DNA of 64,000 bases from Omphalotus guepiniiformis. Taxonomy: Eukaryota > Basidiomycota > Agaricomycetes > Agaricales > Omphalotaceae. The notes under the pieces were generated by a model. The model did no database searches. It saw only the letters and a list, made by a program, of their open reading frames with translations, and was not told the DNA's origin. Location: assembly GCA_028554645.1 (NCBI GenBank), contig JAQOOI010000069.1, forward strand, positions 310,001-374,000, written 5' to 3'. A program made the translations under genes and the position numbers. Shown in pieces: positions 13,325 to 23,466 of the stretch; the stretch's first letter is position 1, and each line of letters begins with the position of its first letter.

Positions 13325-14690
13325 ATGGCGACCATCGACTCCACTTCTTATACCTATACTTATCCTCTCGATCACGATCTAGCACAGTCACTAGCCCCGT
13401 AAGTTGATTCGTCTTCGTCTTCGACTCAAAAATCAAAGACAACTCACGGTTTTGTTTTTGATTTTCTGTAGTCTTGAACAACAACCTATGTTCTCGCAAT
13501 CGTGGACATACGACACGCGCCAGGCTGATTATGAGCAGGAGACTACCACTGAGCTTCACCTGGATTTTGCTCAGGACCTGAGTTTCATTCCTCGATCCGC
13601 GGTTGATTCTTCAGCAGTACCACTTCCCAACCCCAACCCTCACTTTCTTCCGAGTCCTCAAACCCTCGTCGATCCGAATCATTGTCAGTCGTATTATATA
13701 CCGTACCCTCAGGATCAGGTATACGACACGCCAGCACCAGATTCCGCGGCCCCGACGAACACCTCCGAGTCTTTAAGACCCCCCTCCGAATTCAAATCTC
13801 TCGATCTCGATACCTCCTGCCAATGGCCGCTTCATACCTTCAACGACCGAACAGGTATGCTGCTCGGAGCACGCATCGAGCAACAGCAGCAGCAGGTCAT
13901 GATCAATAACAATCAGATTCAGATCGCCTTTGGCAACACTCTAGCCAGTGTTGCCCTAGATGATCATCTGACGCCGAGTTTCTTCCCTCAGTACCTGCTC
14001 CCCCCTTCCCCCTCCTTTATACCAATACCAGCCATCCGTAGTCCCCTATCATCGACATTCTCAATCCCACCTCCCGCCCCACCCAATTCGACTCAGAGGT
14101 ACCAACCATACCCTGTTCATAATCAGTCTCATCAGGTGGCGGCCGCGACTGGTAGTGTGGTTAATCGTGCGCGCAACCCACAATCCTCGAACGAGCCGAT
14201 AGAATTCGAATTTGAATGTATATGCAAAATCCCTAACCACGAAGACCCTTCCGTTCCTTGCGGCGAAATCCTAACGTCCGTCAAGTCAGCGACAAAACAC
14301 AACCTTCTCCATATCCAAGATCAAGATATCCCTATGTTTCTCGTTCCTTCAAAGAAGAAGAAGACAAAGAAGGAGAAAAGTTCACCTTCGGGTCCTTCGA
14401 CTTCGGAAGCTTCGGTACCTTCAGAGTGTTTTCAATGTCCATGGGACAACACTTTCCTAGGATTACCAGAGGAGGAGGAGAATTTGAGACTCGGACTCGG
14501 AGGAACAAAGTTGAAGCGGAATATTAAGAAATGGGGGGTGTGTGATAAGAGGTGTGGTGGTAAGAGGGCTTTTATGAAGCATTTCTTGACTCATGTTCCG
14601 GTTGGTGTTCGGTGTCATGAGTGTGGGGATATATTTGCGAGGGCTGATGCAATGAAGAGACATGAGAGGAAGTGTAAGGGGGAGAAGTAG
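13325..14690 (+). CDS. C2H2-like zinc-finger protein, array copy 1 (intact)
   Basis: Two exons, 13325-13398 and 13472-14690, give a 430-aa protein in frame. The N-terminal 240 residues are low complexity (Pro, Ser, Gln; a QQQQQ run). The middle holds FECICKIPNHEDPSVPCGE, a cysteine/histidine-bearing segment. The C-terminus has CFQCPW, then KKWGVCDKRCGG with following histidines, then CHECGDIFARADAMKRHERK, a classical finger core with a C2HC ending. This suggests a nuclear DNA-binding regulator, which is inferred from the finger pattern only. Two related, broken loci lie downstream at 17.97 and 23.47 kb. A Lys-rich stretch KKKKTKKEK precedes the fingers and could be a nuclear localisation signal. 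Confidence 0.8.
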
Positions 14691-15227
14691 AGGGGGGTGA
14701 GGGGCGAAATGGCTTGAACGAGGAGTGCGATGTCGAACAAGTTCATCTCGCACTCCAAACTCCAACAGGTTTCGGAATCCTCCAGATGAGCATCGTGCAT
14801 CGATTGGGACCACCCCGCATGCAGTAACGCCGTTTGAGGAAGTGTAAGGAACGGCTGTGTGAGAAGAGCTATGGGGCGATGGAGAGTCCGAGGAGAGGCC
14901 GTACCCCACGACGCGACCCAACCCAGCCGTACGCCCTTTGTCACGGTGTCACAGCTGGAACCTGGTTCGCAAGGCTGGGAAAACGATGTCTCTACGTATT
15001 TGTCGCCTTTGCCTAATGGAGGCGAAGGAGTGGAGAACGACGGAGAAGGCGACGATGACGACGCATCTACTGCAAAGGAAAATAGCGTATACGCAACTCC
15101 TCCATCCGATGTTGAGAAATACGTTGCGGGACCGAACCGAACCTTTATCGCAATGGCGACTCGGATGGTGTCGGTGAGGGATCAGTGGACGACTATGATG
15201 ATTATTATCTTGGCGTTGATCATGATG
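14691..15227. other. 3' flank of zinc-finger copy 1
   Basis: The first 100 bp after the stop align by eye with the flank of copy 2 near 18.95 kb. After about 14.79 kb the sequence has no counterpart in copy 2. It contains an acidic open stretch (about 14.86-15.27 kb) that runs into the first long hairpin. I cannot assign it to a protein family. Confidence 0.4.
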
Positions 15228-15316
15228 CCTGGGGTGGCAGACGTAGAGGAAGGGATGACCGAGTTTATTTAGCTAATAAACTCGGTCATCCCTTCCTCTA
15301 CGTCTGCCACCCCAGG
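15228..15316. repeat. Perfect hairpin 1 (42-bp arms, 5-nt loop)
   Basis: Left arm 15228-15269 and right arm 15275-15316 are exact reverse complements, separated by TAGCT. It is the first of four such structures within 860 bp. Confidence 0.95.
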
Positions 15317-15370
15317 GAACTCGTCACCTGTCAAAATCTTCACGACCCCAGCGATCAACCCGACGACTCG

Positions 15371-15447
15371 CAACCAGTGTGGGTTGGTGAGTCTGAGCAA
15401 AGTGTTTTAAGAGTACTTTGCTCAGACTCACCAACCCACACTGGTTG
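15371..15447. repeat. Perfect hairpin 2 (33-bp arms, 11-nt loop)
   Basis: Left arm 15371-15403 and right arm 15415-15447 are exact reverse complements. Confidence 0.95.
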
Positions 15448-15573
15448 GAGATGAAACTGGGGTCTACGAAGTTTTGCCCGTTGTTCTTGGAATACTTGTC
15501 GTCTAGTCCTACCACTCGACAAGTTGTTGGAACATACGAGGCAACATTTGCTTGATAGGATTTTGTGTGTTCT

Positions 15574-15644
15574 ATCACTTTCCATCGTGAATGTACTCCC
15601 ACAAAGAAGTTCTTTGTGGGAGTACATTCACGATGGAAAGTGAT
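15574..15644. repeat. Perfect hairpin 3 (35-bp arms, 1-nt centre)
   Basis: Left arm 15574-15608 and right arm 15610-15644 are exact reverse complements around a single G, making a 71-bp palindrome. Confidence 0.95.
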
Positions 15645-15986
15645 GTGAAGAATCATTTGATAAAGGGTCCTGTTTTTGTTGAGGGAAATGACTCGGAGGT
15701 TATTGTTGGTGGGGAGTCGGCTTGTGAGAGGTATCAGGAGGATATGTAGTTACCTGAGGTGTTGATGGTTTATGGGTTTCCGGACCAGGCGACCCAGGCT
15801 CTTCGTCGGTTGATGCCTCATTGGTTTGAGGATGAGGGTACTATCGACAGACGTCGGACAACAATTGTTGTTATGGATGGTCCTATGGAATGGGATTTCC
15901 CTCTTTTAGAGTCCTTCATGATAGTGTATATATCTGTATAGAACTATCAATTTGTGTATCACTAGACATTAGTATAGTGTTAGAAA
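15645..15986. other. Spacer between hairpin 3 and the poly(A) insertion
   Basis: Unassigned sequence with a short open stretch (15759-15941) of no recognisable family. The end, from about 15.92 kb, resembles the flank of copy 2 near 19.05-19.15 kb, including TTAGAAAGT. Confidence 0.4.
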
Positions 15987-15997
15987 GTAGCATCATG

Positions 15998-16460
15998 TCA
16001 TGGTGGGTGTGTGAAGGATAGGATAGTAGTTTGTGTACGCAACCTCGTACACAAAACTACTATCCTATCCTTCACACACCCACCACACCCAACACCATCA
16101 CCCTCCGCCATTTCATGACACCTGGAAGCAGTACAACTCGACATTGATTACTTAGACCTACACACTTTTCTGTTTATATCCCATAACTCCCATCCTTTCT
16201 CATTCATCCTGCGGATCGTGCCCGGTGGTACGTGCTTACTCGGGTACCTAATAGATACATTACATTGTGTCTTATCACCAGCATCCCCCCAGACTACGCT
16301 GGCCAGCCGTCAAAAACGAATCTTGGAAGATTCGGCCCCGACGGGGGACTTACTTTCGTCGTCGGGGCTTTCGGAACCTTGGGGCCGCAGCGAGGCACTG
16401 GGCCTCTTTGTAGTGGCTCCAGCACAATAAAATGACTTGAAAAAAAAAAAAAAAAAAAAA
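15998..16460 (+). mobile_element. Retroposed insertion with poly(A) tail and target-site duplication
   Basis: The 11-bp sequence GTAGCATCATG occurs at 15987-15997 and again at 16461-16471, right after a run of about 22 A. The 463 bp between them end with AATAAA and the A run. The paralogous flank of zinc-finger copy 2 (near 19.15 kb) continues without this block. These are the marks of target-primed retroposition (SINE or processed RNA). I do not recognise the source RNA. The 3' half is GC-rich and forms a GCCCCGACG/CGTCGGGGC stem. Hairpin 4 sits at the 5' end. Confidence 0.75.
16001..16085. repeat. Hairpin 4 (39-bp arms, one bulge, 6-nt loop)
   Basis: Outer arms 16001-16032 and 16054-16085 are exact reverse complements. 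An inner stem of 7 bp (16033-16039 with 16046-16052) follows after one bulged A. It begins 3 bp inside the poly(A)-tailed insertion. Confidence 0.93.
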
Positions 16461-16509
16461 GTAGCATCATGAAAAACGAACACTTATTATTTGCGTCTTG
16501 CGTACATCG

Positions 16510-16875
16510 CGCCAATTAATGTGTCGGACTATTATATGCATCATGTATCTGTAGATAGGTTTGGAATAGTATTAGTTAGTAACTGATAGCATGATTGAAC
16601 AGATAAAACAACCTTAGATGAAATCATTGTATGAACGCGTGGATTGTGCCACTCAGCAAGTAAGGAACAAGGACAGTTGAACCTACACGAATAGAAAGTA
16701 AGAACGCGAGTGAATATCTTCACAGAAACGAAACACACCCTATCACCCCACCCAATCCACTGAGATATACCTCGACGCGACCCTACCCGTATAAATGCGT
16801 TTTGTAAAGAGTGTGTGAAATGATTTTGCGGATGGAAGTAAGAAGGAGAGGCGGTCTGAAAGTGTGTACTTTCGC
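16510..16875. repeat. Array flank repeat, copy 1
   Basis: This block (with TTAGTTAGT, ACCTTAGATGA, a TATCACCCCACCC stretch and a GTATAAATGCGTT box) recurs near 19.13-19.56 kb and 25.33-25.76 kb in the same orientation. It marks the boundary of each zinc-finger unit. Confidence 0.75.
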
Positions 16876-17968
16876 AGCACGTGTCGGCGCTAAACGCCGT
16901 GTGTAGCGCACGCAGAGCTTCATAGCCTAGTGAGCAGAAATGGGCCCTGTTAAGTATATACGGATAAGCCATAAGTCAAGCATATCTATCGTCCCGTTAC
17001 TCTATCTAAAACTGTCTTTCTTTTTCATTTTTGTTCTTTTGAATCAAAACAGTTCAAGTTCGTACATATCCGAGTTTCCGGATCCTGAAAGACCAAAAGA
17101 CTATCATTATCGACACGCGCTGAAGCTTGAAGCTTGGAGAGTAATAAACGAAGGATCGCTGTATTGAAAGCCGAAAGGAAAGGAAAGGAAAGGATAAAGA
17201 AGTCTTTATACAGCCTTTATATCTCTCAACAGGTTACTTACTTACAAGTAAAAGTACGACTCGGAGCTTTGAGCCACTGCAATCAACACGCGGCATTCAA
17301 GCATTCATTACACCACCGTGATCCATCCCAACCAGCTCAACAAGGATAGCATGAGTCAAGACCCTCCCAAAGGACCCAACGCGCAACGCGCTCCTACCAT
17401 CCCTGAGTCCGAGTCCAAAGTCCCAAGGGTACCTTAGTATTTTCGGAATCCCATTGATCTTTGTCCCTCTCCTCAAAGCCCTCAAAGCCTCATGACCAAA
17501 ACACTCAAACAACCAACGGATTCGAAAACAAGTTCGAGCCAATGGTCTTTGTGTGTTAGTATAAAGGTAAGATTATAAAGGCAAAACCGAACAATCCGCT
17601 CGTTGCTCGAACGCTTGAATGCTTTCATTATGCGTGGACAAGCTTAGACCCGCTTCAGCTGAGTGAATGAATGAATGAAGTGTTAAAAGCATGTCCATTC
17701 AGGACGACAATCACAGTCCACCTCCACCCAAGATGAGGGTTTCTATATAAACCCCTCGACCCATTTTCCAAAGTATCTCATTCTCATTTCCACCTCTCTC
17801 TCTGGTCTGGTTCTTATACTTGTGCCGGCACATTCTTTTCATCACCTCGCCTTTAAACGTTTTGCTTTCACTCTACTTCTCAATATACACAGAGTACACC
17901 ACTCTCAACACGCACCACAGCATCACTCAGTGGCATTCTACACCCAAGGTTTTACCAGACGTGAGACG
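16876..17968. promoter_or_regulatory. Upstream region of zinc-finger copy 2
   Basis: It contains GCAGCACGTGTCGGCG (E-box CACGTG) near 16.88 kb and a TATATAAACCCCT box near 17.74 kb. The same order of motifs recurs upstream of copy 3 (22.61 and 23.26 kb), so the promoter was duplicated with the gene. No separate gene is seen in it. Confidence 0.55.
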
Positions 17969-18930
17969 ATGCCTAAAGACCAATCGTAAGTTCATCTCCT
18001 TCTTCAACGGTCAACGACACGCTCACTCACGAACGACGCGACAGATCTTCATCTTCTCACTCTCGCTCCCTTCCAAACTATCATCGTTCCCGACCACAAT
18101 TCCCAACATCACACACGACATCGGCGTACGAGGCCGAATACGCAGTCGCGGGTCCATCAACCCAAGTCTCGTACTTCGAGTACGAGAATGCCTCAGCGGG
18201 TCACGTACGTCGAGTACGAGAATGCCTCAGCAGGTCCTTCGATCCAATACGCGTACCCGTACGAGTACCAGCACACGTTAATGGGTCTTACTTCGACTCA
18301 GAGGTACCAGCCATACCCTATTCATAATCAGTCTCATCAGATGTCCGCACCTGGGACTAGGAGTGTGGTTAATCGTGCGCGCAACCCCAGACAACCCTCG
18401 ACTCGGAACGAGCCGATAGAATTCGAATTCGAATGTATATGCAAAATCCCTAACCATGAAGACCCTTCCCTTCCTTGCGGTGAAATCCTAACGTCCACCA
18501 AGTCAGCTACAAAACACGCGAAACATATCCATATCCAAGATCAAGATATCCCTATGTTTCTCGTTCCTTCAAAGAAGAAGACTCGGAAGGGGGAAAGTAG
18601 TCCACCTTCGGGTCCTTCGGCTTCGGGTCCTTCGGTACCTTCGGAGTGTTTTCAATGTCCATGGGACAACAATTACCTAGGATTACCAGAGGAACAGGAG
18701 AACCTGGGACTCGGACTCGGACTCGGAGGAACAAAGTTGAAGCGGAATATCAGGAAATGGGGTGTGTGATACGAGGTGTGGTGGTAAGAGGGCTTTCATG
18801 AAGCATTTCTGGACACGACGCATGATCCGGTTGGTGTTCGGTGTCATGAGTGTGGGGATATGTTGGCGAGGGGTGATGCGTTGAAGGACATAAGAGGAAG
18901 TGTAAGGGGTAAGGCCTTAAGGGTGAGGAG
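17969..18930 (+). pseudogene. C2H2-like zinc-finger gene, array copy 2 (frameshifted)
   Basis: Start ATG at 17969, first exon to 17985, second exon from 18045. Two lesions are visible. First, a 34-bp tandem duplication near 18.17-18.24 kb (GAGTACGAGAATGCCTCAGC repeated) throws the frame unless spliced out. Second, at about 18.765 kb a run of G is two bases shorter than in copy 1, so KKWGV is followed by a stop and the terminal fingers (still visible at DNA level to 18.93 kb) are out of frame. Between them, 18.29-18.77 kb is very similar to copy 1, including FECICKIPNHEDPSLPCGE and CFQCPWDN. I infer a recent, decaying duplicate. Confidence 0.75.
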
Positions 18931-19774
18931 TGCTCATTTGGAGAGCAAGCCCAACATTAGAGGGAGGGACGAAAGGGCAACCGAGGAGTGCGTTGTCGTG
19001 AACGAACTTCTTCTCGCAGGGTACCGGAACCCCTCTTTCCTCTGTTCATAACATGATAGTGTAGCCATATCGCATTACACTATATCGACTATATCACTAG
19101 ACTTTTGCCTTTTGCATCGGAATCGGAATAGCATCAGGGAGTTGTTAGAAAGTGATACATCTTAGATAGCTTTAGTTAGTGATTGAGAGCATGAGTGAAC
19201 GAATTAACGAACCTTAGATGAAATCATTCATTGTGTGAACGCCACTCAAGTAAGAAACACTGCGGGATGGGAATGGTTGAACACCACGTATGAAATCACG
19301 AATGAGAAAGTAAGAACACAAACGAATATCTTCATAAAAACGATACATACCCTATCGTGATCACCCACCCACCCACTCAATCCAATCCACGTCTCCTACC
19401 TCCACCTCCACGCAACCCTACCACCCCACCCGTATAAATGCGTTGTAAAAGAGTGTGTGCTTAAGAACTTGAGGATGGAAGTTCGGACGTGAGAAAGGAG
19501 AGTGGGTCTCACCAGACACCTTACAGCCAGCCTGCTGATGCAGCATCCGGTGAGAGGGGGTCGCGCACTAAGTGGCTCAACAAAGGATGAGAAGACAGTA
19601 AAAGTTCTTTCGGTTGGCTCGAGCGCTAGCGGCCACGTGATGCTACGTAATTCCTCTTACAAACATCATCTTCCAGCTTCGCGTTCTCGTTGGGAAGAAA
19701 ATCTACCCTTGTGATACTATACACTCTTATACACCCCCCTTCCCCTCCCCACCCCACCCTCCCACCTCACTCAC
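18931..19774. repeat. Flank of copy 2, including array flank repeat copy 2
   Basis: From about 19.13 to 19.56 kb it matches the flank repeat at 16.51 kb and 25.33 kb. It lacks the poly(A)-tailed insertion found in copy 1, giving the empty site. The last 90 bp are C-rich and belong to the 3' end of the reductase gene on the other strand. No gene is seen. Confidence 0.65.
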
Positions 19775-21617
19775 TCATCCCTCCCAGACCAAAACAACCT
19801 TCTTCCCCCCATTCCTATCCCCCCCCACCAAAACATCCAAAATCGCCTCCCCACTCCCCTCCAAACCCTTCACCACATCCTCCTTATACTCAAATTCCCC
19901 ACTCACCAAACCCTTCGGAACAACACTGAAAAACTCTTTTTCGTATTTCGAGGTGAGGTCCCAGACTAGGAGTCCGTGGAGGGTTATGCGTTTGGCGTAG
20001 ATGTGCCAGAGGTACTGTGTTTTTTGGGGGGAAGGGATGAGTGGGGTGAGAGGAGGGAAGGGGAGGGGACGATGGGGGGTACGTACCTTCATATTAAACC
20101 CATCCTGTCGATTATTAGAACCCCCAATCATACCACACGAAATAAACCTCGCATGAACCGCACATTCCTTAAGTGCAGCATCAAGCGTAGATCCACCGAC
20201 GTTATCCCAATACCTGCAATGCCAACCATCAACGTTAACACCGTTCCCCCTACACGCCGCCCCCGCCCCCTCGATCTCAAAGCTTCAAGAGCTTGGAGAT
20301 TAAAGTGCGTAGCACTCACACATGAATCGGACCCTCCCTACCCAACACCTCCTCCGTACTCTCCTTCTTATAATTAAACGCCACATCCGCTCCAATCGAT
20401 TTACAAAACTCGACTTTTTCATCTGATCCTGTTGATGTGATTACTTTGAGGCCGTCTGCTTTGGCTAGTTGGATGACTAGGCTTTGGAGGTGTTTAACGA
20501 ATTCGTAGCGGAATGATACTTGAGATGTGGTATACGGTACCTTCCTACTGGACCTGCACCTGTCGATACGAACACAGTTTCTCCCTAGACCGTGCAAGCC
20601 GTATCGATATCAGCAAGTACACAATACGCGTGCAAATACATACCTTCTTAGCCTCCGAGTATTCCTTCCATCCATAATACGCCGTTTGACCTATTCACAA
20701 AAGAGCACTGAGCCTAATGTCATCGATGCACCAAGCACCAACTTACCAGGCATACCCAAAACCCCAACATACGCACTCCAAGGTAGAGTGCTTTCTTGCT
20801 TCACGATAGTTTTCAATATCGATACGTCTTTTGGGATACTGTATTCCGCATAGTCTATTTTACGAGAACGCCGTGAACGTGTTTCAGTACGGCGGAGGTA
20901 CTTAAGGAGCAATGTGAACTCACCTATCATCCCATAAACATAATCCCCTTCTTTGAACTTCTCAATCTCAGAACGGATGACTTTTCCGATACCTAATCCT
21001 TGAATCCTACAACGGCAGCCATTGTCAATGCCCACGACCCCACCATACATGTTAACATCTTCGTGTGATTCCCGAAAAGCAATGAATTCGAACTCACGGT
21101 TCTCCAAGTGTATACGCAGGCTTTACCGTTGAGAGTTCGAGTTTCCGGGCATAACGGCGAAAGCAAAAAAGGTACGAGTAAACAAACCATCAAACAAAAA
21201 CCCCAATCGCAAAACCCCAAAAGAAAAAACACTCACCGAATACCCCCACTCACTCACATCCCTCATCTTTCCCCTCATATACGGATCAACAGATAAAACA
21301 ATCGTTTTAATCAATATACTCCCGCGGCCGCCGTTCAGTGGTCCTTCCAAGTCGATTTGGGAGGAGGAGTCGTAGATTGTTGTTTGGCCTGGGATTGGGA
21401 AGCCTGTCGAGGCGAGTCGGTCAAGGAGAATCGAGTCGAGGAGGGTTTAGTTGGGTTGAGGAGAAGAGAGGGAGGGGAGGGAGGGGAGGGAGGCGGGGAG
21501 GAGAGGGAGGGGAGAGAGGGAGGGTTAGTAGGATGTAAGGAGGGGAAAGGAAAGAGAAAGGCAAGCACCTTTAGGAACTTCGTTAAAGATGAGTCTACCG
21601 TTTTTGATGGGAGCCAT
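19775..21617 (-). CDS. Zinc-independent MDR oxidoreductase (alkenal/prostaglandin reductase type)
   Basis: Ten exons on the minus strand: 21617-21569, 21403-21237, 21120-21098, 21006-20924, 20854-20747, 20690-20644, 20584-20541, 20481-20320, 20213-20087, 20014-19775. They sum to 1,050 nt (349 aa), the usual length for this family. Seen: N-terminal MAPIKNGRLIFNEVPKG; SVDPYMRGKMRD; PIQGLGIGKVI; YVGVLGMPGQTAYYG; the nucleotide-binding stretch VFVSTGAGPVGS; SIGADVAFNYK; VYWDNVGG. Known for the family: NAD(P)H-dependent reduction of the C=C bond of enones and enals, cytosolic, no zinc. Zinc-ligand cysteines of true alcohol dehydrogenases are absent. It lies 9 kb from the polyketide synthase; a role in tailoring an unsaturated product is possible but only inferred. 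Confidence 0.9.
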
Positions 21618-21905
21618 AGTGAGTTGCTAGAGCTCTCCTTTCTTTCTTCGTGGATTCTCGAGAGGGATAGCTGATAGTTGGTAGTCGGTAGTCGATGTGG
21701 TGGGTTATGAACAAGACCGAGGACGAGTTGATGTAGAGAAACTCCAGTTGGCTTGGTCAGCTCTGCCCGGGCCTGTCCTGGCGGTAAATCATGATGCATG
21801 ATGATTGATCTGACGACACCGTCTCAGTAAGGTCAACGCTGACAGATCCGGGTTCGAAGAAGATATTGATACACTCCTTACCCAGCGCAGCCTAGAGGGC
21901 CTATG
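21618..21905. other. Upstream region of the MDR gene
   Basis: Likely promoter and leader of the minus-strand reductase. A direct CATGATGCATGATG repeat lies near 21.79 kb. No gene is recognised. Confidence 0.4.
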
Positions 21906-21907
21906 TA

Positions 21908-22530
21908 AGGTAGAGTGCATACAAACTCCACCAACCTCACGTGAGACAAGTCACATTTGCGTCACACATCCCAGTATGTCGAAAACATTCAAGAAATGCT
22001 CGTAGATATTCAACTAGTAAAGCTCTATCTTATCTGTGCCATGAATATGTCCAAATAATTATGTATTACTGTTTGACAAAAAATTGAGGTAGGGAATTAA
22101 GATTTGTATGTACAGTTATCAAAAAACTATAGTAAATCAGTGTTACATCAAAGAATGAGCGTGGCGCATATGTGCTCGCCTTATGTGGCTACTTTGGTGA
22201 GAACTTCCCTCTATTCTTTTTCTGTGAGATTCTCCACTCGTCTCTGGTGCCATTTCTTGCTGGGGGCATGACCAGATGTAGTGCAATGGAAATACTTACT
22301 GAGATTAACGTGCACGAAGGGTTTTTCTGGAACTGCACTTCCGTATCTGATGGTCATGAGAAGATGTTGCGCCAGCACACTCGAATCTACATTTAGAACA
22401 ACTTCATGGCACAAAATTCCGACACGCGTCCTAATTAATTTTATACACGGTTTTCTTTACAATATTGGCCCAATTAAGGCCGTCACGCTTGAGCCACGTG
22501 ACGTTGGTGGAGTTTGTATGCACTCTACCT
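21908..22530. mobile_element. MITE with ~36-bp inverted repeats and TA duplication
   Basis: The left end 21908-21943 and the right end 22495-22530 are reverse complements with one mismatch; both start AGGTAGAGTGCATACAAACT. TA flanks the element on both sides (21906-21907 and 22531-22532). No transposase frame is present in the 623 bp. TA duplication points to Tc1/mariner-type mobilisation. Confidence 0.85.
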
Positions 22531-22532
22531 TA

Positions 22533-23466
22533 GCATGAACGCGTGAACAAGAAGAGGCGCCCCAAGCGGTTAGACTGGAACCGGAACCGTGAACCGTAAG
22601 TTCTTTCGCAGCACGTGTCGGCGTCGGCGCTACCTATAAACGCGCTATGTGTGTGGCGCAGACTCGCTGCTTCATTGAACTGTAATTACTTCTTTTTGCG
22701 TCGTTAAAGTTCAAGATACTACATATCTCCGGATCCTAAAGTACCAGTGTCAAGACGCCTTGAGAGTAACAAACAATCGCTGCGAGAATGAAACGAAACG
22801 AAAGGATCAAACAAGTCTTTATACATCCTTTATACACTCTCAAAGACAAGGAACTCAATAGGCTACTTACTTACAGCTTAGTACGAGGTCTGAGCCACGA
22901 TCAATACGCGGCATTCGACCCTCATTCAACATACCAGCCCAACCAAACATCGACCCAACGCAACACGCTCCTCCAAAAGTACCTATTTCCAGAATCCCAT
23001 TGATCTTTGACTCTCTCGTCAAAACCTCAAAGCTTCATGGCAGAAACACCGAAACAACCAATGGATTCGAAAACAAGTTCGAGCCAATGGTCTTTGTGTT
23101 TTAGTAAGTGATAAAGGTAAGATTACAAAGGGCGCCCAAGACAATCCGCTCGTTGCTCGAACGCTCGAATACCTTTCGTTATGCGTGGACAAGCCGCTTC
23201 AACCGAGTGGATGTATGAAGTATGAAGGACAATCAAAGTCACCACCCTCGGAGGCGGGTTCCTATATAAACCCCTCCACCCAATTCCCAATTCCTCATTC
23301 TATCCACCCTCCTCAGCTGATTCTCATACATGTACATTACTACTCCACTTTCGGTGCTACAACACCCAACACCAACACCACACTCTCAACACACACCACA
23401 GTATCACTCAGTGGCATTCTACACACCCAAGGTTTTACGAGACGCGAGACGATCGGATGCGAGACG
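22533..23466. promoter_or_regulatory. Upstream region of zinc-finger copy 3
   Basis: It repeats the promoter block of copy 2: GCAGCACGTGTCGGCG near 22.61 kb, a GGATCCTAAAG segment near 22.73 kb, and CTATATAAACCCCTC near 23.26 kb. No separate gene is seen. Confidence 0.55.

Noticed and set aside
15228..16085. The hairpin cluster as a CRISPR array or tRNA cluster
   Set aside because: The four stems have unrelated sequences, irregular spacing and no tRNA arms, and CRISPR does not occur in nuclear fungal genomes.
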